From positions 1 to 64,000 of the forward strand of contig NZ_JAJTTE010000011.1 of NCBI RefSeq assembly GCF_021343995.1: a stretch of DNA of 64,000 bases. The letters are read 5' to 3'. This document shows, in pieces, positions 32,999 to 41,543 of the stretch. The translations under genes were made by a program, and so were the position numbers. Every line of letters begins with the position of its first letter. Position 1 is the stretch's first letter. The DNA is from Pseudonocardia terrae. GTDB taxonomy: Bacteria > Actinomycetota > Actinomycetes > Mycobacteriales > Pseudonocardiaceae. The notes beneath the pieces are model-generated. The model was not told the DNA's origin, ran no database searches, and saw nothing but the letters and a program-made list of their open reading frames with translations.

Positions 32999-33681
32999 TG
33001 ACCGACGTGACCCCACACCAGGTGCTGGGCGGCCACGTCGACCGGCTGGAGGCGGCGCTGCCCGCGTTGCGGGCCGCGGCGCCGACGCTGGTGCGCTGGG
33101 GCAACACCCTCGCGGGGCTGCTGCCGACCGGCGGGCGCCTGCTCGCCGCGGGCAACGGCGGGAGCGCCGCGGAGGCCCAGCACCTCACCGCGGAGCTGGT
33201 CGGCCGGTTCGAGGGTGAGCGCCAGGCGCTGTCCGCGATCGCCCTGCACGCCGACACCTCCTCGATGACCGCGATCGGTAACGACTACGGCTACGAGGAG
33301 GTGTTCGCCCGGCAGGTCCGCGCGCACGGCCGGCCCGGCGACGTGCTCCTGCTGCTGTCCACCAGCGGCCGCAGCCCCAACCTGCTCGCGGCGGCCGACG
33401 CCGCCCGCGAGCTCGACATGGACTGCTGGGCCCTCACCGGGCCCGGCCCGAACCCGCTGGTGGGGCGCGCCACCGACGCCGTCTGCCTGCCGGGTGACAC
33501 CGCGACGGTGCAGGAGTCGCACCTCGCCGCGGTGCACATGCTCTGCCGCGCCCTCGAGGCGCAGCTCCCCGCTGCGCCGGGCGCCCCGGCCGAGCTGGTG
33601 GGCCGATACCACCGGACCCACCGCAGGACACCCACCCTCGACCCGACGATCGCCCCGACGACCGTGAGGAGACCCGCATGA
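32998..33681 (+). CDS. gmhA: Sedoheptulose-7-phosphate isomerase GmhA-like (SIS domain)
   Basis: A 227-residue SIS-domain protein. GmhA converts sedoheptulose 7-phosphate to D-glycero-D-manno-heptose 7-phosphate, the first committed step to ADP-heptose. It shows AAGNGGSAAEAQHLTAELVG, with the Glu expected for catalysis, the phosphate loop LLLSTSGRSPN, and QESHLAAVHM, with the catalytic His region. The C-terminal 35 residues are an extra Pro/Thr-rich tail. The ATG shares one base with the previous stop; GTG 32995 is an equal alternative. Confidence 0.88.
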   Translation: MTDVTPHQVLGGHVDRLEAALPALRAAAPTLVRWGNTLAGLLPTGGRLLAAGNGGSAAEAQHLTAELVGRFEGERQALSAIALHADTSSMTAIGNDYGYEEVFARQVRAHGRPGDVLLLLSTSGRSPNLLAAADAARELDMDCWALTGPGPNPLVGRATDAVCLPGDTATVQESHLAAVHMLCRALEAQLPAAPGAPAELVGRYHRTHRRTPTLDPTIAPTTVRRPA

Positions 33682-34445
33682 CCCTGACCGACACCACGGC
33701 GCCCACCTCCGCCGCGGACCCCCGCGACCGGCTCCCCACCTCCCGCCCGCTCGGCACGGTGCTCGTCACCGGCGCCGCGTCCGGCCTGGGCCGGGCCGTC
33801 GCCGAGGCCGTCGCCACGGCGGGCGGCACGCCGCTGCTGATCGACCGGGTGGATCCGACGCCGGGTCTGACCGAGGCCGCCGACGCCGCCCACGCGCTCG
33901 CGGACCTCGCCGACACCCGCGCCGCCGAGGAGGCCGTCCGCGGGCTCGTCGAGCGGGCCGGCGGCGTCGACGGCGTCGTCACCTGTGCGGGGACCGATGC
34001 CTGCGGCCGGATCGACGACGTGTCCGCCGAGGACTGGGAACGCGTCATCAAGGTGAACCTGCTCGGCACCGCCGCGGTCATCCGGGCCGCGCTGCCGAGC
34101 CTGAAGGAGCGCCGGGGGCGGATCGTCACGGTCGCCTCCACGCTCGGCCTGCGTGCCCTGTCCGACGCCTCGGCCTACTGCGCCTCCAAGTTCGGCGTGC
34201 TCGGCATGAGCCGCGCGCTGGCGGCGGAGCTGGCCGGCGAGGTCGGGCTGACCACGCTCGTGCCCGGCGGCATGAACACCGCGTTCTTCGACGGCCGGAC
34301 CGAGCAGTACCGGCCCGGCCCGGACGCCAAGCTCAACGACCCGCGCAACGTCGCCGCCACCGTCCTGTTCGCGCTGACCAGGCCCGAGGGGTGCGAGGTC
34401 CGCGAACTGGTGGTGTGCCAGTCCGAGGAGCCCTCGTGGCCGTGA
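33678..34445 (+). CDS. SDR-family oxidoreductase in the heptose operon
   Basis: A 255-residue classical SDR with the cofactor loop TGAASGLG, the NNAG-equivalent CAGTDA, a catalytic Ser region VASTLG and YCASK. It is not the extended-SDR epimerase HldD, which makes the L,D form of ADP-heptose. No HldD is visible, so this enzyme may modify the heptose nucleotide or another sugar (inference). ATG 33678 overlaps the gmhA-like stop by four bases. Confidence 0.88.
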   Translation: MTLTDTTAPTSAADPRDRLPTSRPLGTVLVTGAASGLGRAVAEAVATAGGTPLLIDRVDPTPGLTEAADAAHALADLADTRAAEEAVRGLVERAGGVDGVVTCAGTDACGRIDDVSAEDWERVIKVNLLGTAAVIRAALPSLKERRGRIVTVASTLGLRALSDASAYCASKFGVLGMSRALAAELAGEVGLTTLVPGGMNTAFFDGRTEQYRPGPDAKLNDPRNVAATVLFALTRPEGCEVRELVVCQSEEPSWP

Positions 34446-35944
34446 TCCCCGCGGCGTGCGCCCCGGTCGCCTCCGTGACCGCGGCCGCGCGGATCCCCGA
34501 CCGGCGGCCCCGGGTGCTGGTCCTGGGCGACGTCGTGCTCGACGGCTGGGTGCGCGGCAGCGCCCGCCGGGTCGCCCGCGACGGGCCCGTGCCGGTCGTC
34601 GAGCCGTCGTCCGAGGAGGTCGCGCCCGGCGGCGCGGGCAACGCCGCGGTGGCGCTGGCCGCGCTGGGCGCCGACGTCGAGATCGTCTGCACGGTCGGCG
34701 ACGACCCGGACGGCCGGACCCTGCGCTCGGCGCTCGCGAAGGCCGGCGTGCGCACGGACCGGTGCGTGCTCGACCCGGCCCGCGCGACGGCGGCCAAGCG
34801 GCGCATCGTCGCCGGCGACCCGCCCGGCCAGCCCGTCGCCCGCTACGACGTGGTGCCGCCGGGCCTCCCGGGCAGCGCGACCGTCCGTGCGCTCGCCGAC
34901 CAGACCACCGCGGCGCTGGCCGACGCGCCCGACGCGGTGCTGGTCGCCGACTACGGCCTCGGCGCGCTGTCGCCGGCGGTGCGCCGGCGGATCGCGCGGG
35001 CGCGAGGGCGCATCCCGCTCCTGGTCGTCGACGCCCACGATCTCGCGCCGTGGGCCGAGCTGCGGCCCGACGCCGTCACGCCGAGTGTCGAGGAGGCCGC
35101 CGCCGTGCTCGGCGTCGACCTGCCCGAGCACGACCGGCTGGCGTGGGGGTTCGAGCACGCGTCGGCACTGCGCGCGGCCACCGGGGCGTCGGAGGTGCTG
35201 CTCACCCTGGACGTCGACGGTTCCGTGCGGCTCCCCGCGGACGGCACGCCGCTCCGGCGGCCGGCGGGGGAGCACGCACCGCCGTCGGGCGCTTGCGGGG
35301 CCGGCGACGTGTTCGCCGGGGCCTGGACCGCCGCGGTCGCGTCGGGGACGCCGCGGGAGGAGGCGCTGTCGCTGGCACAGACCGCCGCCGACGTCGTCGT
35401 CACGTTGCCGGGTACCGCCGTGTGCACGGCCGCGGCGCTGACCTGCCGGCTCGCCGCCGGGGACCCGGGCAGCGTGCTGTCGCACCGGGACCTGCTGACC
35501 GTGCTCGCCGAGCACCGGGCGGCCGGCCACCGGGTGGTGTTCACCAACGGCTGCTTCGACGTGCTGCACCGCGGGCACGTGGCCTACCTGCGGGAGGCCG
35601 CCGAGCTCGGGGACGTGCTGGTCGTGGCCCTGAACAGCGACGACTGCGTGTCCCGGCTCAAGGGCCCGACGCGCCCGGTCAACCCGCTCGAGGACCGGGC
35701 CGGGGTGATCGGCGCCCTGGCGGCCGTGGACCTGGTGACCTCGTTCGACACCGACAGCCCGGTCGAGCTGCTCGACCTGGTGCGGCCGGACGTCTACTGC
35801 AAGGGCGGGGACTACACCCCGGAGATGCTGCCGGAGACGCCCGTCGTGGAGCGGATGGGCGGCGAGGTCCGGATCCTCGGCTATCTCGCCGACCACTCCA
35901 CCAGCGCCATCGTGGCGCGGGCGGCCGAGGGGGCGGGCCGGTGA
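34436..35944 (+). CDS. hldE: Bifunctional heptose kinase/adenylyltransferase HldE-like
   Basis: A 502-residue two-domain enzyme. Residues 25-340 are a PfkB/ribokinase fold that phosphorylates heptose 7-phosphate at O-1, with GGAGNAAVALAALGA and the anion-hole GACGAGDVFAG. Residues 355-500 are a cytidylyltransferase-like domain that makes ADP-heptose, with FTNGCFDVLHRGHVAYL (HxGH motif), SRLKGPTRPVN and CKGGDYTPEMLPE. This is the domain order of E. coli HldE, and it points to the ADP (beta) rather than the GDP pathway. GTG 34436 follows GAGGAG; GTG 34442 would give the four-base overlap seen elsewhere in the operon. Confidence 0.9.
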   Translation: MAVIPAACAPVASVTAAARIPDRRPRVLVLGDVVLDGWVRGSARRVARDGPVPVVEPSSEEVAPGGAGNAAVALAALGADVEIVCTVGDDPDGRTLRSALAKAGVRTDRCVLDPARATAAKRRIVAGDPPGQPVARYDVVPPGLPGSATVRALADQTTAALADAPDAVLVADYGLGALSPAVRRRIARARGRIPLLVVDAHDLAPWAELRPDAVTPSVEEAAAVLGVDLPEHDRLAWGFEHASALRAATGASEVLLTLDVDGSVRLPADGTPLRRPAGEHAPPSGACGAGDVFAGAWTAAVASGTPREEALSLAQTAADVVVTLPGTAVCTAAALTCRLAAGDPGSVLSHRDLLTVLAEHRAAGHRVVFTNGCFDVLHRGHVAYLREAAELGDVLVVALNSDDCVSRLKGPTRPVNPLEDRAGVIGALAAVDLVTSFDTDSPVELLDLVRPDVYCKGGDYTPEMLPETPVVERMGGEVRILGYLADHSTSAIVARAAEGAGR

Positions 35945-36957
35945 GCTCCGTGGGGCCGGGGGGTTCCGTCCGGCCGGGGAGCTCGGTCGTGCGGGGGGGC
36001 TCGGTGGTGCCGGGGGGCTCCGTGGTGCCGGGGGGCTCCGTGGTGGTGGTCGGCGACGTGCTGCTCGACCTCGACGTGCACGGGACGGTCGAGCGGCTCT
36101 GTCCCGACGCGCCCGTCCCCGTCCTCGATGTCACCGGGGAGGTGGCACGACCGGGCGGGGCCGGCCTGGCGGCGGTGCTGCTGGCCGGAACCGGCGTACG
36201 GACGACGCTGGTCACGGCCCTCGCCGAGGACGGCGACCGGGTGCGGGAGCTCCTCGCCCCGACGCTCGACCTCGTCGCCGGGCCCGCGACCGGCGGGACC
36301 CCGGTGAAATGCCGGTGGCACTCGCCCGACGGCCCGCTGCTGCGCACCGACACGGGCAGCGGCCGCCCCGCCGACGAGTTCGGCGCGGCGGTCCGCACCG
36401 GCCTGCGCCGGGCGCTCGACGATGCGGGGGCGGTGCTCGTCTCGGACTACGGCCGCGGCGTCACCGCCGATCCGCAGGTGCGCCGGATGCTCGCCGACGC
36501 CGTCGCGGCCGGCACACCGGTCGTGTGGGACCCGCACCCCAAGGGCACCGATCCCGTGCCCGGCGTGATCATGACGCCCAACGCCAAGGAGGCCGCGGGC
36601 GCGCTCGGGCTGCCGGGCGGCGACCCGGTCGGCTGCGCGGCGGAGCTGCGCCGACGCCGGAAGAGCCGCGCCGTCGTCGTCACGCGGGGGGATCGGGGCG
36701 CGGTGCTGGTGACCGCGTCGGAGCGGGTTGCGGTGCCCGCCCTGGACGTGACCGGCGGCGACCCCTGCGGTGCCGGCGACGCGTTCGCGGGCCGGCTCGC
36801 GGCCGCCCTCGCGGCCGGGGCTTCCCTGCCCGCGGCGGTCCAGAGCGCCGTCGAGACGGCCGGGCGGTTCGTCGAGGCCGGCGGCGCCGCGACCGTCCGC
36901 TGCGTGGAGGGCCGGTGGACGCAGGTCGGGGCCGGGGTGTCCGAGCGAGCGTCGTAG
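35941..36957 (+). CDS. PfkB-family sugar kinase (HldE kinase-domain-like)
   Basis: A 338-residue ribokinase-fold kinase resembling the kinase half of HldE: VVVGDVLLDLDVHG, RPGGAGLAAVLLAGTG, LVSDYGRGVT, and the catalytic DPCGAGDAFAG. It could be a second heptose 7-phosphate kinase or a kinase for another sugar. The first 36 residues are a Gly/Ser/Val repeat (GGSVVP units) coded by 18-bp tandem repeats and absent from the family. Translation from a later GTG would remove them. GTG 35941 overlaps the hldE stop by four bases. It is the last gene of the operon. Confidence 0.85.
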   Translation: MSSVGPGGSVRPGSSVVRGGSVVPGGSVVPGGSVVVVGDVLLDLDVHGTVERLCPDAPVPVLDVTGEVARPGGAGLAAVLLAGTGVRTTLVTALAEDGDRVRELLAPTLDLVAGPATGGTPVKCRWHSPDGPLLRTDTGSGRPADEFGAAVRTGLRRALDDAGAVLVSDYGRGVTADPQVRRMLADAVAAGTPVVWDPHPKGTDPVPGVIMTPNAKEAAGALGLPGGDPVGCAAELRRRRKSRAVVVTRGDRGAVLVTASERVAVPALDVTGGDPCGAGDAFAGRLAAALAAGASLPAAVQSAVETAGRFVEAGGAATVRCVEGRWTQVGAGVSERAS

Positions 36958-37066
36958 GGGGGTCGGCGTAGCGAGGGCGAGGTAGAGAGGGCGACGTAGA
37001 AGTCGGCCACGAGCGCGACGTGCTGCGGGGTGCGGCACTTCGCGCTCACGCATGCCGACGACCCCC
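36958..37066. other. 3' flank of the heptose operon with long inverted repeat
   Basis: GGGGGGTCGGC at 36957-36967 can pair with GCCGACGACCCCCC at 37054-37067, with two bases bulged. This may act as the operon's terminator. No gene is seen. Confidence 0.35.
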
Positions 37067-37167
37067 CGCGAGTCGGGAGTTCTGGGAGCGCGAGTCGGGG
37101 TCTGGGCTCCCGCGAGTCGGGCTCTGGGCTTCGGCGAGTCGCGGTGGGGGGGCTCCCGTGAGTCGTC
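37067..37167. repeat. 22-bp tandem repeat array, forward orientation
   Basis: The core CGCGAGTCGGG starts at 37067, 37089, 37111 and, changed, at 37133, each exactly 22 bases apart. A fifth degenerate copy (CGTGAGTCG) is at 37157. The 11 bases between cores are loosely conserved (often TCTGGGCTC). The same core in reverse complement forms the array at 38585, so the two arrays face each other around the two-gene unit 37304-38505. Confidence 0.85.
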
Positions 37168-37303
37168 CAGGGGGAGGCCATGATCGTCGCCGGGGACCGT
37201 CTTCGGAGGCTGTGATCGCCGTCCGGGACCACTTTCGGCCGGATAGGGCACAGAGGGGTCCGGGACAGCGATCATGCCAGCTGAGGTCTCGCTTCGGAAC
37301 CTG
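37168..37303. other. Intergenic region with short direct repeats
   Basis: Two related segments, TGATCGTCGCCGGGGACC near 37181 and TGATCGCCGTCCGGGACC near 37212, lie about 30 bases apart. No gene is seen. The region is downstream of the minus-strand small gene. Confidence 0.4.
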
Positions 37304-37534
37304 TCAGCCGCGCGGCGCCTCGTCGTCGTCGACCGGGACCTCGCGGTGCTGCTCCAGCACGTCGTACGGGTCGGCCTCGGTGTTCGGGTCGATCTCCTCC
37401 GCGTCGAGGCCGGTACCGCGGTCGGTCACGTCCTCGAGGTCGGCGGCGGGGTCGGTCGCGATCTCGTCCTGGGCGATCATGTCGGGCCGGGCGACGTCGT
37501 CGTCCGGGGCCCTGCTGCCGGTCGGCTCGTTCAT
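37304..37534 (-). CDS. Small acidic hypothetical protein
   Basis: A 76-residue, strongly acidic and probably unstructured protein (for example EEIDPNTEADPYDVLEQH). No domain is recognised. Its ATG overlaps the stop of the GT9 gene upstream by four bases, which supports translation as the second gene of that unit. Confidence 0.6.
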   Translation of the reverse strand: MNEPTGSRAPDDDVARPDMIAQDEIATDPAADLEDVTDRGTGLDAEEIDPNTEADPYDVLEQHREVPVDDDEAPRG

Positions 37535-38505
37535 GGGGTTTCCGTACCCCTCGCAGCGGTGGCGACACACCCGCCCATACCGACGACCTCGAGGCAGGCG
37601 GCCTCGACCTCGTCGACCTCGATCGCGAGCAGCGCGGGATCCGGGTCCTCGGCGAACGGGTCGCCCCGCCGGACCTCCGCGTGCGTGAGGGCACGGTGCG
37701 GACCTTCGGGCGGGCCCCAGCGCTCCGGCCCGACCGGCCCGAACAGCACGACCGACGGCCGCCCGAACGCCGCGGCGAGATGCGCGATCCCGGTGTCCCC
37801 GCTGACGACCAGCGCGGCGCCGGCGACCAGGGCGGCCAGCTCGCCGATCGAGGTCCGGCCGGCGAGGACGCGGTCCTCGGACAGATCGGCTGCGGCGGCG
37901 ACCTGCTCGGCGAGAGGCCGCTCCGGCGGCCCGCCCGTCACCACGACGGGGCCGAGCGGCGCGAGCCGGTGTGCGAGGGCGGCGAAGCGGTCGGCGGGCC
38001 AGCACTTGGCACCGAACGCCGCGCCGGGGTGGACCACCACGGGACGTGCGGGGCCCGGGGGGGCGTCGGCCGGCGGGGGGAGGCGGAGGTCCTCGGGATC
38101 GGCCGCGATCCCGTGGTCGGCGAGCATCGCGCACCAGCGGACCCGCTCGTGGAGCGCGTCGAGTTCCGCGGGCGGCGGACCGGGCCAGCCCAGCTCGGGC
38201 CGCCCCAGCCCGATCCGACGCCGGGGGCGGAGGGCGTCGAGGGCGCGATGGCTCTGCGGGCCGGCACCGTGCAGGTTCACGGCGACGTCGACGGGGCCGG
38301 AGAAGACCAGTGCGTCAGACGTCGGGGTGGGCAGCACCTCGTCGACCGCGCCGGTGAGCGCGGCCAGCGGTTCGAGCAGGCCCGCGGTGGCCAGCACGAT
38401 CCGGTGGTCGCGGTGATGACGGCGCAGCGCGCGCAGCGCGGGCACGACGGTCAGCAGGTCACCGAGGTTCAACGCCCGCAGCGCGAGCAGGACGGGGGCC
38501 GCCAC
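37531..38505 (-). CDS. Glycosyltransferase family 9 (heptosyltransferase-like) II
   Basis: A 324-residue GT9 protein: LRALNLGDLLTVVPALRAL at the N-terminus, VVVHPGAAFGAKCWP, GRTSIGELAALVAGA, and VSGDTGIAHLAAAFGRPSVV, then FGPV in the donor domain. The D-T-G-I-A-H element of the heptosyltransferases is intact. GTG 38505 is the only suitable start. It runs opposite to the heptose operon and is bracketed by the two 22-bp repeat arrays. Confidence 0.9.
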   Translation of the reverse strand: MAAPVLLALRALNLGDLLTVVPALRALRRHHRDHRIVLATAGLLEPLAALTGAVDEVLPTPTSDALVFSGPVDVAVNLHGAGPQSHRALDALRPRRRIGLGRPELGWPGPPPAELDALHERVRWCAMLADHGIAADPEDLRLPPPADAPPGPARPVVVHPGAAFGAKCWPADRFAALAHRLAPLGPVVVTGGPPERPLAEQVAAAADLSEDRVLAGRTSIGELAALVAGAALVVSGDTGIAHLAAAFGRPSVVLFGPVGPERWGPPEGPHRALTHAEVRRGDPFAEDPDPALLAIEVDEVEAACLEVVGMGGCVATAARGTETP

Positions 38506-38584
38506 GGAGATCGACTACCCGCTCCCCGCCCTGCCAACCTCCTCGAGGATCGAGCTGATAGCGGTTGCCGCGCTCCCTGAACTG

Positions 38585-38682
38585 CCGACTCGCGCTCCCG
38601 GAACTGCCGACTCGCGGTGCTGGAAGTCCCGACTCGCGGGAGCCCTGGCCCCGACTCGCGGGAGCCCAGAGCCCGACTCGCG
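38585..38682. repeat. 22-bp tandem repeat array, reverse orientation
   Basis: CCGACTCGCG, the reverse complement of the core at 37067, starts at 38585, 38607, 38629, 38651 and 38673, a perfect 22-bp period over five copies. The spacers differ. No gene is seen between 38506 and 38792. Confidence 0.88.
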
Positions 38683-38792
38683 CTACTTCAGGGGGGCGAG
38701 GTGGGCCCGGTCGGCCAGGACGGGGCGAACACGACAACGAGCGGGCACGAATCCGACATACCGGACTCGTACTCGGCCTTCGGCGCGCGTAC

Positions 38793-39173
38793 TCAGGTGT
38801 CGACGCGCGGGACGCTGCCCGGCTGGCTCGGCGACGTGGTGTCGGCGTGGTCGCGGCACTTGTCCGTCTCGGGCCGGGCCTCCAGCCGCTCGTCGTCGAT
38901 CTCCTTGCCGCACACGACGCACCGGCCGTACTCCCCGGCGTCGATCCGCTCCAGCGCGGCGACGACCTCGGCGCGCTGCATCCGCAACGTGCCCCGGGCC
39001 AGGTCGTCCTCCATCGCCTCGGTCTCGCGCGAGCCGCGGTCGCCGAAGTCCATGCCGCCGGAGAGCTGGTCGGGGTCCCGCTGCTCCTCCTGCTCGCGGG
39101 CCTCCTCGCCGGCCTCGTGGTCGAGCCTCTCGAGCTCGGCCGTCAGCTTCTCGCGGGCCTGCGTGGTGTTCAT
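38793..39173 (-). CDS. DksA/TraR-type zinc-finger protein
   Basis: A 126-residue protein. The N-terminal coiled coil (about residues 5-40, LTAELERLDHEAGEEAREQE) and C-terminal zinc finger (CVVCG, then DKCRDH) match the TraR/DksA family. The fourth zinc ligand is His instead of Cys. DksA-like proteins act in the RNA polymerase secondary channel; actinobacterial members are little studied. RIDAGEYGRCVVCGKEI is the family signature. Its ATG overlaps the surE stop by four bases. Confidence 0.85.
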   Translation of the reverse strand: MNTTQAREKLTAELERLDHEAGEEAREQEEQRDPDQLSGGMDFGDRGSRETEAMEDDLARGTLRMQRAEVVAALERIDAGEYGRCVVCGKEIDDERLEARPETDKCRDHADTTSPSQPGSVPRVDT

Positions 39174-39970
39174 GCGTGCGTCCTCTCGTCGGTCCGGCGC
39201 GCGGAGCGGGCGAGGCGCTCGGGCACGAGCAGATCGGGGTCCTCGCACAGCCCGCGCAGGGCGGTCAGGGTGGGGTGGCCGGCGGCCAGCAGGGCGCGGT
39301 CGCTGTCCGGGGCGGCCCGCTGGCCGGTCTCGACCTCGCGCAGCAGCAGGCCCTGGCCGTCGGCCTCCTCCACCAGGGTCTGCACGACGCCGCGCGGGTC
39401 CAGCGGGGCGAGCCGCAGCTCGCGGTGCTCCTCGACGGGCCGGTCGGGCACGTTGAGCGACAGCGTGGTGCCGAGCGGGCTGTCGAGCAGCAGCTCCAGC
39501 ACGCGCGGGAGGTACGTGGTCACGGCGCCCCAGTGCTCGTCCTCCGCGACGCCCAGCGCGACGTCGAGCGAGACGGCCAGGCCGCGGCGGTCGTGCAGGC
39601 CGGCGGTGAGGGCGGCGCCGACCGTGCCGGAGTGCAGCACCGCCCGCCCGACGTTCCCGCCCCGGTTGATCCCGGACAGGACGACGTCGGGGGCGGGGTC
39701 GAACCAGCCCTGCAGGCCGGCGACCACGATGTGGGCGGGCGCGGCCCGCACGGCGTACGACGGCAGCCCGGCCGGGCCCTCCACTTCGCGCACCACCGTG
39801 CGGCCGTCCTCCTGTACGGCGGTGATGGCGGCGCCGGCCCCGGAGAACTGGTGCTCGGGTGCGGCGATCACGACGTCGAGCCCGGCCCCGCTCGCGGCCT
39901 CGGCCAGGGCGGCCAGGCCGGGGGAGTCGATGCCGTCGTCGTTGGTCACGAGGGCACGGGTGGGCGTCAT
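39170..39970 (-). CDS. surE: 5'/3'-nucleotidase SurE
   Basis: A 266-residue phosphatase that removes phosphate from nucleoside monophosphates. The metal ligands are visible: N10, D11 and D12 in VTNDDGIDSPGL, the Ser in HQFSGAG, and the Asn in SGINRGGNVG. The length is normal for SurE. ATG 39970 overlaps the stop of the SDR gene by four bases, giving the operon SDR-surE-dksA-like. A role in the surrounding glycan locus is not evident. Confidence 0.93.
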   Translation of the reverse strand: MTPTRALVTNDDGIDSPGLAALAEAASGAGLDVVIAAPEHQFSGAGAAITAVQEDGRTVVREVEGPAGLPSYAVRAAPAHIVVAGLQGWFDPAPDVVLSGINRGGNVGRAVLHSGTVGAALTAGLHDRRGLAVSLDVALGVAEDEHWGAVTTYLPRVLELLLDSPLGTTLSLNVPDRPVEEHRELRLAPLDPRGVVQTLVEEADGQGLLLREVETGQRAAPDSDRALLAAGHPTLTALRGLCEDPDLLVPERLARSARRTDERTHA

Positions 39971-40983
39971 CGTCCCGGAGTACCCGTCCGCTGAGGACCG
40001 ACACCGCCCGCCGGGTCGGGCGCGGGATCGGTGTGCTCGTGCCAGCGCTCGGCGGCGGCCGCGTCCAGGCCGGTCAGCCGGCGCAGCCATCCGGGCAGCG
40101 GAGCGGTGTGCGCCGGACGCGGCGGCTCACCGCTGCCGGTCGGCCCGGGCAGCAGCCGTTCGACGACCGTGAGCAGCCGCAACGTCGTCGAGGGCGCGAG
40201 GGCGTGCACGCGGGAGCCGATGTTCGCCAGCGGCGTCAGGATGATCTCGGGGGTGCCGCGCAGGGTCGCGCGGACCAGGCGGCGGGCGGCCCGCTCGGCG
40301 TCCATCGACACCAGCGGCAGCGAGGCGCCCACGGTGAACCAGGACCGCTCCGCCCGTGCCTTCCCGGTGACCAGCGCGTTGCGCGAGGAGCCCGTCCGCA
40401 TCAGCCCCGGCACCCCGACGGTCACCGAGACGCCCTGCCGACCCGCCTCCAGCCGCAGCCCCTCCGCGAAGCCGACGGCCGCGTGCTTGGCGGCGCCGTA
40501 GGGCAACAGGTGCGGAGCGGGCAGCTTCCCGCCGATGGAGGTCACGGCGAGGATCCGGCCCCGGGTGCGGGCCAGCAGCGGCAGCGCCTCCAGCGCGGGC
40601 CGGACCAGACCCCAGAACATGACGTCCATGGCCCGGGCGTAGTCCTCCTCGCGCAGGTCCGCCTGGGGTCCGACCTGGATGATCCCGGCGTTGGCCACCA
40701 GGACGTCGAGCCGGCCGAACTCGCGCTCGGCGGTCCCGACGAGCTCGCGGGCGGCCTCGGGACGACCGACGTCGGCCGCCATGGCGACCACCCGTGCGCC
40801 ACGGGCCTCCAGCTCCGCGCGGGCGGGCTGCAGGCCGTCGCCGTCGCGCGCGCACAGCAGCAGGTCGTGGCCGCGGTCGGCGAGCTCGCGGGCGATCAGG
40901 TAGCCCAGTCCGCGGCTGGCGCCGGTGACCAGGGCGACGGGGCGGTCCGGTGCGTCGGACCGGGCCGTGGGGGAGAGGGCCAT
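39967..40983 (-). CDS. SDR-family oxidoreductase
   Basis: A 338-residue classical SDR: cofactor loop TGASRGLG, DVLVANAGII, catalytic Ser in VTSIGG and YGAAK. A C-terminal extension of about 80 residues (VHALAPSTTLRLLTVVERLL) could attach to a membrane. Such longer SDRs act on lipids or steroids in other bacteria; the substrate is unknown. GAGGAGGGATG-like sequence is not found before the ATG, but CATGGAGGAG overlaps the start region. It is first gene of the surE operon. Confidence 0.87.
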   Translation of the reverse strand: MALSPTARSDAPDRPVALVTGASRGLGYLIARELADRGHDLLLCARDGDGLQPARAELEARGARVVAMAADVGRPEAARELVGTAEREFGRLDVLVANAGIIQVGPQADLREEDYARAMDVMFWGLVRPALEALPLLARTRGRILAVTSIGGKLPAPHLLPYGAAKHAAVGFAEGLRLEAGRQGVSVTVGVPGLMRTGSSRNALVTGKARAERSWFTVGASLPLVSMDAERAARRLVRATLRGTPEIILTPLANIGSRVHALAPSTTLRLLTVVERLLPGPTGSGEPPRPAHTAPLPGWLRRLTGLDAAAAERWHEHTDPAPDPAGGVGPQRTGTPGR

Positions 40984-41046
40984 GGAGGAGGGATGCCCGG
41001 CACCGCGCCGTCGACACTCCGGGACACTTCACACTTCGGACCGGAA

Positions 41047-41212
41047 ACAGCTCCGCCGAACCAGGAATACCCCAGGCCGGGAACAGCTCCGCGCCGGACC
41101 GTGAACACCTCGGACCAGGGACAGCTCCGCGCCGGACCGTGAACACCTCGGACCAGGAACACCTCCGCGTCGGACCGGGAACACCTCAGGCCAGGAACAG
41201 CTCCGCGTCGGC
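41047..41212. repeat. 38-bp tandem repeats
   Basis: AACAGCTCCGCG (or AACACCTCCGCG) recurs at about 41047, 41083, 41121, 41159 and 41197, a 36-38-bp period. Each unit also holds a second half related to the first (GAACACCTCGGACCAG). No gene is seen from 40984 to 41453, and the unit does not code for a repeated peptide in any convincing frame. Confidence 0.8.
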
Positions 41213-41453
41213 ACACCCGGGCCCGGTGTCCGCCCGTCCCGCCGCGAGGTCGGCGACGGCCCCGCTCCTTGCGCTGCAGCACGGCTCCGGGGAGCCGCAG
41301 CCGCCGCACGGCGTACCGGGGGAGCAGTTCCAACCCGGGCGTCGCGCCGTCGTCGCGCCACGGCTCGAGCGCGTACCGCAACAACGGGCCGTGGTGGGCC
41401 CGGGCGACACGGGTCGGAGCGCATGCGTCGGTGCCGACCGGGTAGCCGCGGGC

Positions 41454-41543
41454 GTGAACGATCCCGACCGGAAGGTGGACGAGAGCATGAAGGCCGTCGT
41501 GTCGAACGGGCCCGGCAAGGTCGTCGTGGACCCGGCGGCGTGA
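41454..41543 (+). CDS. Short ORF coupled to the GT2 gene, possible dehydrogenase remnant
   Basis: A 29-codon ORF whose second half reads MKAVVSNGPGKVVVDPAA and then stops. This resembles the first residues of zinc-dependent alcohol dehydrogenases, which begin MKAVxxxGPGxV. Its stop overlaps the GTG of the GT2 gene by four bases. It may be a leftover that now serves as a coupling leader, or chance. Confidence 0.35.
   Translation: MNDPDRKVDESMKAVVSNGPGKVVVDPAA

Noticed and set aside
33678..34445. HldD (ADP-heptose 6-epimerase)
   Set aside because: The protein is a short classical SDR (TGAASGLG, YCASK, 255 residues), not an extended SDR of the HldD type.
37067..38682. CRISPR arrays
   Set aside because: The repeat units are 22 bp with only 11-bp spacers, no cas genes are present, and the cores are not exact in all copies.
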